A DNA stretch of 58,802 nt from JAHFOW01 sp964370795 (GTDB lineage Bacteria; Planctomycetota; Brocadiia; Brocadiales; Brocadiaceae). The stretch's first letter is position 1. Each line of letters begins with the position of its first letter. The notes below the pieces were generated by a model that saw only the letters and a program-made list of their open reading frames with translations, was not told the DNA's origin and did no database searches. The stretch covers positions 1-58,802 of the forward strand of contig CAYJME010000001.1 of the NCBI GenBank assembly GCA_964370795.1, in the 5' to 3' direction. The position numbers were made by a program, and so were the translations under genes. Of this stretch, positions 33,509 to 42,863 are shown one piece after another.

Positions 33509-34261
33509 TTAAACAATTTTGTCAATTTTAAATTTATGAACGAACCCTTTTATACCTTTTCTTATAGTATCCCAGCGCTTCGTTTCAACCAATTTTGTAC
33601 GCCAGTTCACAGAAAGAAGGTTGCACGTGGCAAGTTTCTGGGCAGCCGGGGTATCTGAACGTCTATTTTTCATAATCTCATAGGAACGTTCAACCGTCCA
33701 CTGCGGATATGGACGTTCAAGGAGCACCACAGGAAGTCCATTCTCAATAAAGCCTTCCTTAAGCACCCTGAAATACCATCCGATTCGTCCAGTATTTTTA
33801 ACCCGGTCAGCCAGGTCATCTATTTGCCATCGGCGAGAAATCTTCCAGCATGGCCGTCGAGGCTGGGAAACCTGGAGGAGTACATCTCCAATTACATAGG
33901 TATCGCCAATACACACGGTTTCTTCTGTCATTCCGACAATGGTAAGATTCTCCCCGAATCCACCATTCGGTAAATCCGGAAGAGAAAGTTCCTTGCGCCA
34001 AACAGGGTAATGGTCTGCTGAATATGCAAGCACTGCCTTATCTGTACCGCCATGATTTTCAAGATCGGCCTGACTATCGTCAGAAAGATTGCTATTACCC
34101 GCCCAAATCTTACCTGCCACCGGTTCCTTATAAAAACCGGTAAGACATTGCCGGTTTTCATGTGCAGAAAGCGTTTTACTCTCAAAATATTTTAATTTGC
34201 CTACCTGGACAGATATTATCCAGGGAAAATCTTTTTCAGTTATATTATTTATGCTTTCCAC
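33509..34261 (-). CDS. MOSC domain protein, YiiM-like
   Basis: This 250-residue protein has a MOSC beta-barrel. It contains ENHGGTDKAVLAYSADHY, GGFGENLTIVG and the conserved Cys in SQPRRPCWKISRRW. The family (YiiM/YuaD) handles molybdenum-cofactor-bound substrates, such as N-hydroxylated compounds. Its location just downstream of the molybdoenzyme NXR locus, with a terminator between, is suggestive but may be chance. Confidence 0.88.
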   Translation of the reverse strand: MESINNITEKDFPWIISVQVGKLKYFESKTLSAHENRQCLTGFYKEPVAGKIWAGNSNLSDDSQADLENHGGTDKAVLAYSADHYPVWRKELSLPDLPNGGFGENLTIVGMTEETVCIGDTYVIGDVLLQVSQPRRPCWKISRRWQIDDLADRVKNTGRIGWYFRVLKEGFIENGLPVVLLERPYPQWTVERSYEIMKNRRSDTPAAQKLATCNLLSVNWRTKLVETKRWDTIRKGIKGFVHKFKIDKIV

Positions 34262-34312
34262 TTAAATTTTAGTAATAAGAAGTGACAGGAAGGTACTTAT
34301 TTCCTTTTTTAT

Positions 34313-34354
34313 ATCAAAAAAAATTCCAGTGAGGTTTTTATCCCTCACTGGAAT
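34313..34354 (-). terminator. Intrinsic terminator of the NXR locus
   Basis: ATTCCAGTGAGG and CCTCACTGGAAT form a perfect 12-bp stem. The transcript then runs into eight Us (AAAAAAAA at about 34315-34322 on the plus strand). It lies 48 bases after the cupredoxin-like gene. Confidence 0.85.
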
Positions 34355-34401
34355 CAATTAAAACTGTTATTGTATTGATGACTTCAGAACAGCCGAAACT
34401 A

Positions 34402-35130
34402 TTACCTTCTTCTCTTCAGATCAAAATTAGCCGTTGCAGCCTTACCACCTTCTACCGTAACTTCCTGACTCAACTCCTTGAGTTTTTCGTGCCAGGTTTT
34501 AACAACATATTTTCCTGGTGGAACGCCTTCAATGGTGTAACTTCCATCCTTATCGGTGATAGCAAAATAGGGATTTTCAAAGGTAACCGCAAAGCCAGCC
34601 ATTTCGCTATGGACGTTGCAAAGTAACGGGGTTTCACCAACAACATCAAACGGCACTTCCTTAATAACGCCGGAAGGATATGTACCTAAGTTGAACTGGA
34701 GCGCTGCAGTTGGTGGTGAAAATACGTTGTGGCGAACTGCATCACTGTTGGGAAAATCAACAACGGTCCCTTTCTGTAATGCAACTACCCTGGGTACATA
34801 AGTAAGATTAATCTGATCAATTATTGCATGATCCGTTGGTGGGGCAAATTTGTTATCGCCAACCTTTTCAATAAATACAATAGCATCAGCATTATTCCTC
34901 ATCTTCTGACAAGTAACAACACCGGTTACGGAACCAGCATTTTCTACGGCAGGCACATTTTTGACTGCCTTTTTCAACTTTTGCTGCATATCTTCAAGCT
35001 TCTTCTGTGCCTCAGCAGCCTCTTCAGGCGTCAATGCTTTTTTTTCTTCTGCCTGAGCCCAAACAACCGAATTATAGGTAAATGCCAGGCATGATACAGC
35101 AATAATTCCGGAAATAAAAAATTTTTTCAT
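34402..35130 (-). CDS. Periplasmic cupredoxin-like / carboxypeptidase-regulatory domain protein
   Basis: This 242-residue protein has a signal peptide (MKKFFISGIIAVSCLAF, cut near AWA-QA), a helical Ala/Lys/Glu-rich stretch and a cupredoxin-like domain. That domain has VRHNVF and LLCNVHSEM, whose His, Cys, His and Met (CxxHxxM) could bind a type-1 copper. A C-terminal CarboxypepD_reg-like beta sandwich follows (YFAITDKDGSYTIEGVPPGKY). The ATG at 35130 is chosen for its signal peptide and the AAGGAG-type site. It is the last gene of the NXR cluster; a paralogue lies at 51997-52737. It may carry electrons or bind the complex. Confidence 0.8.
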   Translation of the reverse strand: MKKFFISGIIAVSCLAFTYNSVVWAQAEEKKALTPEEAAEAQKKLEDMQQKLKKAVKNVPAVENAGSVTGVVTCQKMRNNADAIVFIEKVGDNKFAPPTDHAIIDQINLTYVPRVVALQKGTVVDFPNSDAVRHNVFSPPTAALQFNLGTYPSGVIKEVPFDVVGETPLLCNVHSEMAGFAVTFENPYFAITDKDGSYTIEGVPPGKYVVKTWHEKLKELSQEVTVEGGKAATANFDLKRRR

Positions 35131-35233
35131 AAATTTATTTCTCCTTTTATACGATTCTTCAAAATTCTTAAAACTAAGTGAGCTAACAAATGCATAGAAC
35201 ATCTGTTAGCTCACTATAAATAACATGTTAAAC

Positions 35234-38200
35234 CTAGGCCTTTTCGACCTTCACGAGCTCACCGTTAAGGTATTTCTTCATGAAATCATTTTCATTACCC
35301 GTGGTGTAGCCTGTCTTTGCAGGGTCCCATACACCCTTACCACCAATACCTCCATCTTCCGCCTTGCTAATCTTTACCAGCGTCTCCTTTGGAACAGTAT
35401 TGATACCGTGGTTATCCGCCTCAAAGCCAAAGATAAACTTCATACCAATCTTAGCTTTATGGAACAAACTGTCAAGCTGATGCATCGGCATTGACCAATC
35501 CCTGGTGAGACTCTGCTGAGAACCATAACGGAAGCTTGATTGATATCCGGTACCCGCTGACAACGCCCTGCCATCCGGTCTGGTTTCATGTGCTTTTACA
35601 CTCCTTTCCGTTGCAATCCACGAAGAGTGTTTAATCATCAATACATCGTAAGGATAAGATGAATTATACTTTGCCCTCAGCATAAGTCTGGCTACCTTAT
35701 AGAATGGGTCACTCGGTTTCCAGCCTTCATACGGTCTATCAGCTGGATTAGCGTCAACATAAACATAATCGCCATCTTCAATACCCAGATCTTTCGCTGC
35801 ATGTGGATTGATATTTACCTGATGCTCACCAACGCCCGGCATCCTTTTATCCATTCTATAGGGATCACCAAAGTTGTTATTCCAGATAAAGTTCCAGTCT
35901 GTGACTGCCCACTGAGAGTGTACGGTGTGACGAGACTTTGGCGTTACACAATAGAACTTGTACCCCTTCTCCCAAAGGAAGTTCTTTGTTTGTTTTGTCT
36001 CAGCCCATGATTTCTTGATATTCCTTACCGTTCTCTCTTCCCAGTGCTCTGCACTCTCAGGAATTCCATAATCATCGGGACGGATATATGGATTGGTGCT
36101 TACAATTACATTTGGTAAGTACTGGGTTGCTTCCGGCCCTTCACGATGCACAATAAAATTCTCACCATACTCGATAATCTCTGATTCATCATTATAAGCC
36201 TGCAACCGTCCAGTTGGTGTATAAAACGGTAAACTCTCGTGTACCTGTTCCCAGAACGGTTGTCTTGGATATGTCCTGTACATCAGAAGCGCAACGCCTG
36301 GTTCGCCATACTTACCACTTATGATATCACCAAACGTGTAGCCTTTCAAGGTAGTGCTGCCATCCAGCAACCTGTTGATATACACCTCTGGTCTGCCCTC
36401 TAAGGCAAACTTCCATACATCCTGGAATCGCATATCTCTGAGAAGTTCTCCAAGCTTAGCTCCCATACCAGCCAGGATCATTACATCGTCCTTAGAATCG
36501 TTGACAGGTCTAATTCCACCCTTCCAAATCTGAACAAACGGATTTGAGCATGAATTGGTCATTTCGTGAGACTCAAATTCCATCCAGGAGTTAGCCGGAA
36601 ACGCAAAATCAGCATACTCAATAGAGCCTGTCATTTCAATGTCAGTAGACATGATCTGCTCGATATTGGGGTTTACGTTTTTTAACATCTGGTATACATG
36701 CTTTGCATTGTTAACCAGGTTTACGTTCGTAAACCACATAATCTTGGTAGGCGTCGGCATGTGTGTTTTACCCGTAAAAACCTTACGACCATATTTCGGT
36801 GTATTAACAATAAGAGGCCTTTCACTGTGGTTCCAGTAAGCAACCTCTTCATCATAGGCGCGGCCTTTTACCTTGAGATCCATTGCCGGGGCATCCGGGT
36901 CAAGATTTGGATTAAATACATCCTCAGCCACCCATCCATAGAATCCTGGACCGCTCCACTTGGAAGCCTGATAGTTTCCAGCCTTGTAGTTTCCAGCCCA
37001 GGTATGTGAACCAGAACCGGTATACCCGACGTTCCCCGTCAACATAAGAGGTAAATAGGTTGACCTGTTCATCAGTGTTGCATGGAAATAGTGATTGATA
37101 CCTTCGCCATAGTGAATAGCAACCGGCTTAATTGTGGCAATATCATGCGCCAATCTTACAATCAGCTCTTTCGGAGAATTTGTCATTTCAACGACAGAGT
37201 CAATATCATAGTCTTTCAGATGTATTTTATACATTTCGAAGAGGGGCATCACCTCAATCTCTTTCCCATCCACAGTCTTAACCTTAAATGTACCATCGAG
37301 TACAGGGTCTATACCTTTGGCGGTCAACTTATCGCCAACATCATCCCTGGTAATTGCCTTTGGACTGCTTGTCTTTGAATCCCAGACAACAAAGTCACCT
37401 ATTATTTCTCTCTGATCATCGTGTAAACCATGAATCTTATAGCTTGCGCCATGTGAAATGTCTTCTAATTTGTAATCAGGGAAGATATCCTTAGCCTGCA
37501 ACCTCTTCAAGGTATCCGTTCTCACCAATAACGGGAAATCAGTAAACTTCTTTACATAATCTGCATCATACAGCTTCTCATCCATCAGAATCTTTGTAAG
37601 CCCCAGGAAGAGGGCTGTATCAGTATTACACTTTATCGGTATCCAGTAATCAGCTTTTTGTGAGGATGGGCTATATTCCGGAGTAATCACGACAAGCTTT
37701 CCACCTCTTTCCATAACCTGTGTCAGCCAGTGTGCTTCAGGCATTTTGTTTTCGATAAGGTTCTTACCTGTCTGAATAACTAACTTAGAGAACCGGATAT
37801 CGTTCATGTCAACGTCAGAAGCTTGTAGCCCGTGAGTAAACGGATGACCGGGCGCCTGGTCGCCATGCCATGTATAATTAGACCAATTTCTGCCACCCAG
37901 CGCCTTATCTGCGCCTACATTCCTATTATGGCTATCAACAAGCGCAAGTGAGTTATTAAACCGGTACATGCCATATTTCCCAATGACACCGAGCGCACCC
38001 ATACCACCACGACCCTTGAATGTCCTCGTGCCGGCCCCCTTCATGGGATCAACCATTTCTTTTGGATAACCCTGATCTAAAAGCTTCTTTGCGCCTTCAT
38101 CACCACTGTATTTCTTTGTAATATGAATGATACCCTTTGAAGCATAGGTAAATGCATCATCCCAGGAAGCCCTTAAGAGTTCATCCTGACCTCTTGCATC

Positions 38201-38683
38201 AAACATATACTTCGATTTATTTTCTGGTGTCAAATCTGGAAAACCATCATCCGCCCACTGCTTCCACCCCTTTCGAATTAATGGGTATCTTAACCGGTAT
38301 GGTCCATAAACCCTGCGATGGAATGTATACCCTTTAAGACACATCCTGGGGTTCCAATTCCTCGTGGCCTTGTTCCCATAAAGATCTGAGTAGTTCTGAT
38401 GGTCATAGTTTTGCTCGACCCTCATAACGACCTCATTCCTGACAAATGCCCGTACTCTACAGCCATGGGTATCATTTGGAGAGCAAACGAAGGTAAAGGT
38501 ACGATCATACCTATACTGTTCGCGATATACACTTTCCCATGCGCGATCCGGATATGCATCCAGCGGGTTGCCAACCTCCACGGCAGGCTTTAACAACCTG
38601 AATGCCATTGCTTTGTTTGCAACAGTAAACGTTGCTCCAGCCGCACCAGCAACCTGTAGGAAAGTCCTTCTCGTAAGTTTCAT
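35234..38683 (-). CDS. nxrA: Nitrite oxidoreductase, alpha subunit (Mo-bis-MGD)
   Basis: This 1149-residue protein is of the type II DMSO-reductase family. The twin-arginine leader reads MKLTRRTFLQVAGAAGA. C67, D71, C75 and C115 (in CSPNDTHGC and NPRMCLKG) are the likely ligands of the first Fe-S cluster, and D275 in YTWHGDQAPGHP is the likely Mo ligand. The whole length resembles anammox NxrA proteins as I remember them (for example GGRNWSNYTWHGDQ and DWSMPMHQLDSLFHKAK). It oxidises nitrite to nitrate in the anammoxosome. nxrA comes after the HExxH protein gene, separated by 60 bases. Confidence 0.96.
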   Translation of the reverse strand: MKLTRRTFLQVAGAAGATFTVANKAMAFRLLKPAVEVGNPLDAYPDRAWESVYREQYRYDRTFTFVCSPNDTHGCRVRAFVRNEVVMRVEQNYDHQNYSDLYGNKATRNWNPRMCLKGYTFHRRVYGPYRLRYPLIRKGWKQWADDGFPDLTPENKSKYMFDARGQDELLRASWDDAFTYASKGIIHITKKYSGDEGAKKLLDQGYPKEMVDPMKGAGTRTFKGRGGMGALGVIGKYGMYRFNNSLALVDSHNRNVGADKALGGRNWSNYTWHGDQAPGHPFTHGLQASDVDMNDIRFSKLVIQTGKNLIENKMPEAHWLTQVMERGGKLVVITPEYSPSSQKADYWIPIKCNTDTALFLGLTKILMDEKLYDADYVKKFTDFPLLVRTDTLKRLQAKDIFPDYKLEDISHGASYKIHGLHDDQREIIGDFVVWDSKTSSPKAITRDDVGDKLTAKGIDPVLDGTFKVKTVDGKEIEVMPLFEMYKIHLKDYDIDSVVEMTNSPKELIVRLAHDIATIKPVAIHYGEGINHYFHATLMNRSTYLPLMLTGNVGYTGSGSHTWAGNYKAGNYQASKWSGPGFYGWVAEDVFNPNLDPDAPAMDLKVKGRAYDEEVAYWNHSERPLIVNTPKYGRKVFTGKTHMPTPTKIMWFTNVNLVNNAKHVYQMLKNVNPNIEQIMSTDIEMTGSIEYADFAFPANSWMEFESHEMTNSCSNPFVQIWKGGIRPVNDSKDDVMILAGMGAKLGELLRDMRFQDVWKFALEGRPEVYINRLLDGSTTLKGYTFGDIISGKYGEPGVALLMYRTYPRQPFWEQVHESLPFYTPTGRLQAYNDESEIIEYGENFIVHREGPEATQYLPNVIVSTNPYIRPDDYGIPESAEHWEERTVRNIKKSWAETKQTKNFLWEKGYKFYCVTPKSRHTVHSQWAVTDWNFIWNNNFGDPYRMDKRMPGVGEHQVNINPHAAKDLGIEDGDYVYVDANPADRPYEGWKPSDPFYKVARLMLRAKYNSSYPYDVLMIKHSSWIATERSVKAHETRPDGRALSAGTGYQSSFRYGSQQSLTRDWSMPMHQLDSLFHKAKIGMKFIFGFEADNHGINTVPKETLVKISKAEDGGIGGKGVWDPAKTGYTTGNENDFMKKYLNGELVKVEKA

Positions 38684-38743
38684 ATTCCTACTCCTTTCTC
38701 AATTTAAACCATGTAGATAAACGCATTAACTATAAAATTTCGA

Positions 38744-39697
38744 TTAACAAACAGGGACATTTACTAAATATACCTCTGCACACCTTTCACAAACACCATC
38801 GTCTGGCTCCCAATCGGGAAAATCCTTTTTGATACCCGCAACCACTTGCGAGCCCGGATCAAACTTCTCAGCCCAGTCGAAGGTACGAAATTGACAGAGA
38901 GGACATTGTGCCCCTGGTAATATTTGTTTTTTTGCTTTTTGAATTGGTTTTACTGATAACCCTTCTATAATTTTCATCAGGTGATTAACGTCTTTTGCCA
39001 TGTCAAATATCTTTGCATGCGTTAAATTTTCATTATTCCAAAGATTTTCAAAAAGCGCATGCTTAATATCGGCAGGTATCTTCTTATACTGAGATTCAAA
39101 TTCCCGGTAGCGGGAATCTTTATCGGATGTAGTTTCCAGCCCCTTTCGAATAAGCCGGCTATCAACAAAAATATCCCAGAAGACACTATATTTCTCCCGC
39201 ACGATGCTTTCTTCCATCGGGTTACCACCCAGTCTCTCATCCTTGTAGCCAAACAAAGGATTCAACATGTCGGAAACATGCATCAACTCATGTCTAAACA
39301 TTTTCTTCAAATAGGGCAGTTCCTGAAACCGGTCGCAGAGCAACTTCACGACAATACGCTTCTGAACAGGGTCTTCACTTGGACCCTTCGAAAGATCTGA
39401 ACCCTCTTCAAATAAACTGCGCGCCTTTATTATTACCGCGCCTGCTACTTTTCCGTTAAGTTCGCCAAACTCATCAAAAATCTCGTTCAAATACTTAAGA
39501 AATCCGAGTTTTTTGAAAAAATCCCACTCTATTTTTCTAAACTGCGCCGGCCGTTCATCTAAAAGAAAATTATCATAAACAGGGTCAGCAAGAGAATGAT
39601 ATTCATCCGTCAGGCGAAAATCACCCTTTTCTTCATGAGACTTCAGCTCTTTAAATATCACCGATTCAACAAGACCAGGATCAAATTCCAAATTCAT
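38744..39697 (-). CDS. HExxH protein with zinc-ribbon tail, between nxrA and nxrB
   Basis: This 317-residue soluble protein has a gluzincin-like motif HELMH at residues 136-140 (FRHELMHVSDM). A downstream DIFVDSRL helix might supply a third metal ligand. A C-terminal zinc ribbon follows, with CPLC (265-268) and CERC (303-306). No signal peptide is seen, so it is cytoplasmic. The start follows AGGAGC; its first codons overlap no neighbour once this start is used. Sitting between nxrA and the TorD-like gene, it is probably a maturation factor or a protease for NXR. I do not recognise a named family. Confidence 0.85.
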   Translation of the reverse strand: MNLEFDPGLVESVIFKELKSHEEKGDFRLTDEYHSLADPVYDNFLLDERPAQFRKIEWDFFKKLGFLKYLNEIFDEFGELNGKVAGAVIIKARSLFEEGSDLSKGPSEDPVQKRIVVKLLCDRFQELPYLKKMFRHELMHVSDMLNPLFGYKDERLGGNPMEESIVREKYSVFWDIFVDSRLIRKGLETTSDKDSRYREFESQYKKIPADIKHALFENLWNNENLTHAKIFDMAKDVNHLMKIIEGLSVKPIQKAKKQILPGAQCPLCQFRTFDWAEKFDPGSQVVAGIKKDFPDWEPDDGVCERCAEVYLVNVPVC

Positions 39698-39710
39698 ACC
39701 AATCCAGCTC

Positions 39711-40499
39711 CTAAACTTCTGTATCCTCAAATGTAGCGCAAGACAGACATTCATCAGGTGCGCCGGCAACCAACTCCTGAGTTAAATCAGATTCCTTATA
39801 CATCTCAGTCCTAACACCCAGGAGACCCATTTCAAGCCTTATAAACTCCCTGGTCACCGCAGAAAGTGCATGATAAAAACCATCCTCTGCTTTTCTACCA
39901 AAGAGGATCGCAAACAAAGGTACCCATTTACCGATATGCTCTTTGAGAAATTTCTTTTGAGCATCAAGGCAGATCAGGGCTTTCTCCTCACCATGATTCT
40001 CTAAAGCATACGCCTGTTTATAGAGGAGGAAATGCATAAATTCAAGCTCTACACTTATATGGTCACACCGCTCTTTTTCCACATCAGAAGTATCCAGCCC
40101 AAAAGCCTTGTAAAAGCCTTGAATATCCGCTAGTTCATGTGTCTGCTGAAAAACATCTGCTGCGCCATATTGCGTTTCAAAGAGAGGACAATCTTTTGAA
40201 ATCGTATGACCGACCAGTCGCTGATAAAGTTTCTGGAGCTCAGAAACGGGGACATCACAAAACAACTCCTGTAATTTATCCAAGTATTTCTTTAACTCTT
40301 TACCATTATCAGCAGGCGTAAAACACTGCACCAACTCAGCCTTAAAAACTTCAAAATCGGGACTTTTCAAAGATGCCAAATTCTTCTCTACAGGATAAAT
40401 AAAGCACCCAGAAAGAACCTGATACATCATGCTTCGAGTTAACAAGTTTTCAACGCTGAATGCTACTTTGCTATCAGCAAGGCTGCTACTATTTGTCAT
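39711..40499 (-). CDS. TorD/NarJ-like molybdoenzyme chaperone
   Basis: This 262-residue all-helical protein resembles the TorD/DmsD/NarJ family. It has LTRSMMYQVLSGCFIYP at the start, ISKDCPLFETQYGAA, where the family shows its Y/P-rich motif, and EFMHFLLYKQAYALE. Such chaperones hold the apo-alpha subunit until the cofactor is inserted and check it before Tat export. It ends 13 bases before the HExxH gene and follows nxrB by 19 bases, so the order nxrB-chaperone-HExxH-nxrA forms a unit. Confidence 0.88.
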   Translation of the reverse strand: MTNSSSLADSKVAFSVENLLTRSMMYQVLSGCFIYPVEKNLASLKSPDFEVFKAELVQCFTPADNGKELKKYLDKLQELFCDVPVSELQKLYQRLVGHTISKDCPLFETQYGAADVFQQTHELADIQGFYKAFGLDTSDVEKERCDHISVELEFMHFLLYKQAYALENHGEEKALICLDAQKKFLKEHIGKWVPLFAILFGRKAEDGFYHALSAVTREFIRLEMGLLGVRTEMYKESDLTQELVAGAPDECLSCATFEDTEV

Positions 40500-40518
40500 T
40501 TTAAACCTCTAATTCAGA

Positions 40519-41733
40519 TTAAATTGAGTTTAAGTGTTTCGGGTCTCTAATATGAATTGGCTCTTCTATTGTTGTTCTTACAATCTCCTGTCCATCCTCA
40601 CCGAAACCAATCACGGTGTCATTGTACAATTCAAACTTCTTACCGTGAATCATCGTTTCAAATACCTTTGGGCCTTCTTCAATTTTATATTCGAAGACTA
40701 TAGATTGTGTCATCCTGAACAATGATAAAACTGCCAATCTTTCTCTTGATGGCACCATAAACTTATCAATCGCCTCATCAACACCTGGCCCAAACATCTG
40801 CCTTAAATAAGACCTCGGAGCCCACCTTGGAGGGATATAATAAATATTTGGCTCTGTACCAAACTGTGGATACAATGGTAATGCGAGCTTATCATGCTTA
40901 ATTAACCAGGTAATTGGATTCTTTGGGTTATCATCCAGGAAACCCTGTAAGCGGATTTGCCCCACACAGGCGGACATACATCTGGTTTCCATCGGACGTC
41001 CCTTTGTCAATGGGTCTTTCCCTTCTACACGAGGATAACAGGCAATACACTTTTCGCTCACCCTGGTTAAACCTCTGTACATGGGTTTCTTATAAGGGCA
41101 TTGCTCTACGCACTTCCGGTAACCTCTGCATCTTTTCTGGTCGATGAGCACAATACCATCTTCTTTTCTTTTATAAATTGCTTTTCTTGGGCAAGCCGCT
41201 AAACAGCCTGGATAAGTACAGTGGTTGCAAAGCCTTTGGATATAAAAGAACCAACGACTGTGCTCAGGCAAAGAAGAATACTCATCTTGTTTATTACTAC
41301 TCTTTGCAACGTCTTCTCCAATGTTTGGAGACCTCCACTCCTTATCTTCTGGTATATATCCAACAGCCCACTGATTAATATTTTTCTTTGCAGCGGCTTC
41401 GAATATCGTATCACCTTCATAAACACCGTAAGGAGATAACTTTTCGTCTTTTTCATCGGTAAACCAGGTATTCTCGCCATTGTCAATCAATTTTAAAGTC
41501 TTAACATCCCACGACTGTGGATAACCACCGTATGGTTTAGTTTCGACGTTATTCCACCACATGTACTCTTGCCCTTTATTATAAGTCCATGCACTCTTAC
41601 AGGCCATCGTGCATGTCTGACAGGCAATACACCTGTTAATATTAAACACTGCGGCGAACTGTCTTTTCGGTCTGGATTCAAAATAGGGATATTCCATACG
41701 TCTCCCTAAATGCCAGTTGTGTACTAGTGTCAT
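40519..41733 (-). CDS. nxrB: Nitrite oxidoreductase, beta subunit (Fe-S)
   Basis: This 404-residue iron-sulfur protein is related to NarH. Cys groups are at CIACQTCTMAC, CNHCTYPGCLAACP, CRGYRKCVEQCP with CIACYPR, and CMSAC, enough for four clusters. It relays electrons from NxrA to NxrC. The N-terminus carries no signal peptide, as expected for a subunit exported with its partner. The ATG at 41733 follows a perfect AAGGAGG. It is the most conserved NXR subunit and a usual marker gene. Confidence 0.97.
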   Translation of the reverse strand: MTLVHNWHLGRRMEYPYFESRPKRQFAAVFNINRCIACQTCTMACKSAWTYNKGQEYMWWNNVETKPYGGYPQSWDVKTLKLIDNGENTWFTDEKDEKLSPYGVYEGDTIFEAAAKKNINQWAVGYIPEDKEWRSPNIGEDVAKSSNKQDEYSSLPEHSRWFFYIQRLCNHCTYPGCLAACPRKAIYKRKEDGIVLIDQKRCRGYRKCVEQCPYKKPMYRGLTRVSEKCIACYPRVEGKDPLTKGRPMETRCMSACVGQIRLQGFLDDNPKNPITWLIKHDKLALPLYPQFGTEPNIYYIPPRWAPRSYLRQMFGPGVDEAIDKFMVPSRERLAVLSLFRMTQSIVFEYKIEEGPKVFETMIHGKKFELYNDTVIGFGEDGQEIVRTTIEEPIHIRDPKHLNSI

Positions 41734-41781
41734 CTTACTTCCTCCTTTCAAGAATTATTAACAAAATATCCTCAATAGCTC

Positions 41782-42756
41782 CTATTGCCATGCAACTCGT
41801 TCTATTGACAGAGGATGCCATTGAATAGATATATTTTTCTGCCCGTTCCTATCTTTTTCCCCGCCATTCCACACAGCCATATTAAAGTAGGTATTTCCAC
41901 CAGGAACAAACTGTGCATCATGAGGATCTTCGGTAATAAGCGCCCGATAGAAAATCACCGTCCATTCGCCATCTTCATAGCGGCTGCACCCAAAAACATC
42001 CTGATGGTCCTGTGTGGTTAAAGTACCAAAACCTTCAGCATTCAGGTCTTCGACAGAACGCCCTCTGCCAGGCTGCGACAAAAGATTACGAGCAGCCCGG
42101 CCCCCTGACAACACAGCAATGCTGGTAATTAAATCCCTGTGATAATATGCGCTATAAGGATTCAAGTTGAAATCATCATGCATATTTGGATATTGTGACT
42201 CAACGTCTTCCAACTCTCCCTTAACAAGCATGTCAGCTTCCCAATCGGACTTCCAATGCCAGAGGTTTACAGGTTTTTCCCTATCACCCATTCTAGGACT
42301 GAAATGTTCAGCTGGGTCCATCAATACCGTTCCCAAAGGAAACATCAATGCTACAGCATCCCTGAATTCCTGAACGGCAATAACGCGCGCATTCCTGGTT
42401 GGGTCTTTCCATTTTACCTGAAAATAAATTGAAAGTCCGTCATGAATAGCTTTTACTTCAGCATTACTAACAGAACCGCCACCATTAGGAAATGCCTTAT
42501 CCTGTTTTTGCAGAGGAACAACAACCTCTTTTGCATCCTTAAAACTACCCGTCAGCGACTCAACATCCAGATGGTACGGTTTTTCCATTTGCACATACTT
42601 AACCATCAAGACTTCCTTGGCTGGAGTATATTCCTCGTCAGACGCCCCCTTTACTCCAGGTGCTGTATCCTCAGCAGCAAGTGCCGATGTGCTGAGAAAC
42701 GCACAACTCAGGAGGGCAAATCCATACCTTTTCAACAACATCAAATGCCTTTTCAT
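41782..42756 (-). CDS. nxrC: Nitrite oxidoreductase, gamma subunit (haem-binding)
   Basis: This 324-residue protein has a signal peptide (near MLLKRYGFALLSCAFLSTSA, cut after ALA). The rest is a beta-sandwich domain like the haem b subunit of ethylbenzene dehydrogenase. Family-typical stretches include VKWKDPTRNAR, FRDAVALMFPLG and VNLWHWKSDWEADM. There is no CxxCH, so the haem is not of c type. It is the exit for electrons from NXR. nxrC ends 48 bases before nxrB. A paralogous domain occurs fused to cytochrome c in 46278-47904. Confidence 0.93.
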   Translation of the reverse strand: MKRHLMLLKRYGFALLSCAFLSTSALAAEDTAPGVKGASDEEYTPAKEVLMVKYVQMEKPYHLDVESLTGSFKDAKEVVVPLQKQDKAFPNGGGSVSNAEVKAIHDGLSIYFQVKWKDPTRNARVIAVQEFRDAVALMFPLGTVLMDPAEHFSPRMGDREKPVNLWHWKSDWEADMLVKGELEDVESQYPNMHDDFNLNPYSAYYHRDLITSIAVLSGGRAARNLLSQPGRGRSVEDLNAEGFGTLTTQDHQDVFGCSRYEDGEWTVIFYRALITEDPHDAQFVPGGNTYFNMAVWNGGEKDRNGQKNISIQWHPLSIERVAWQ

Positions 42757-42863
42757 TCCCTCTCCTCCTATAAAAAATCCAATTTAAGCACACACGTTAA
42801 ATTATATTCAAATCATACCACGCAGAACAGTGATTGCAAATTATTATATTCTCTTACCTCCTT

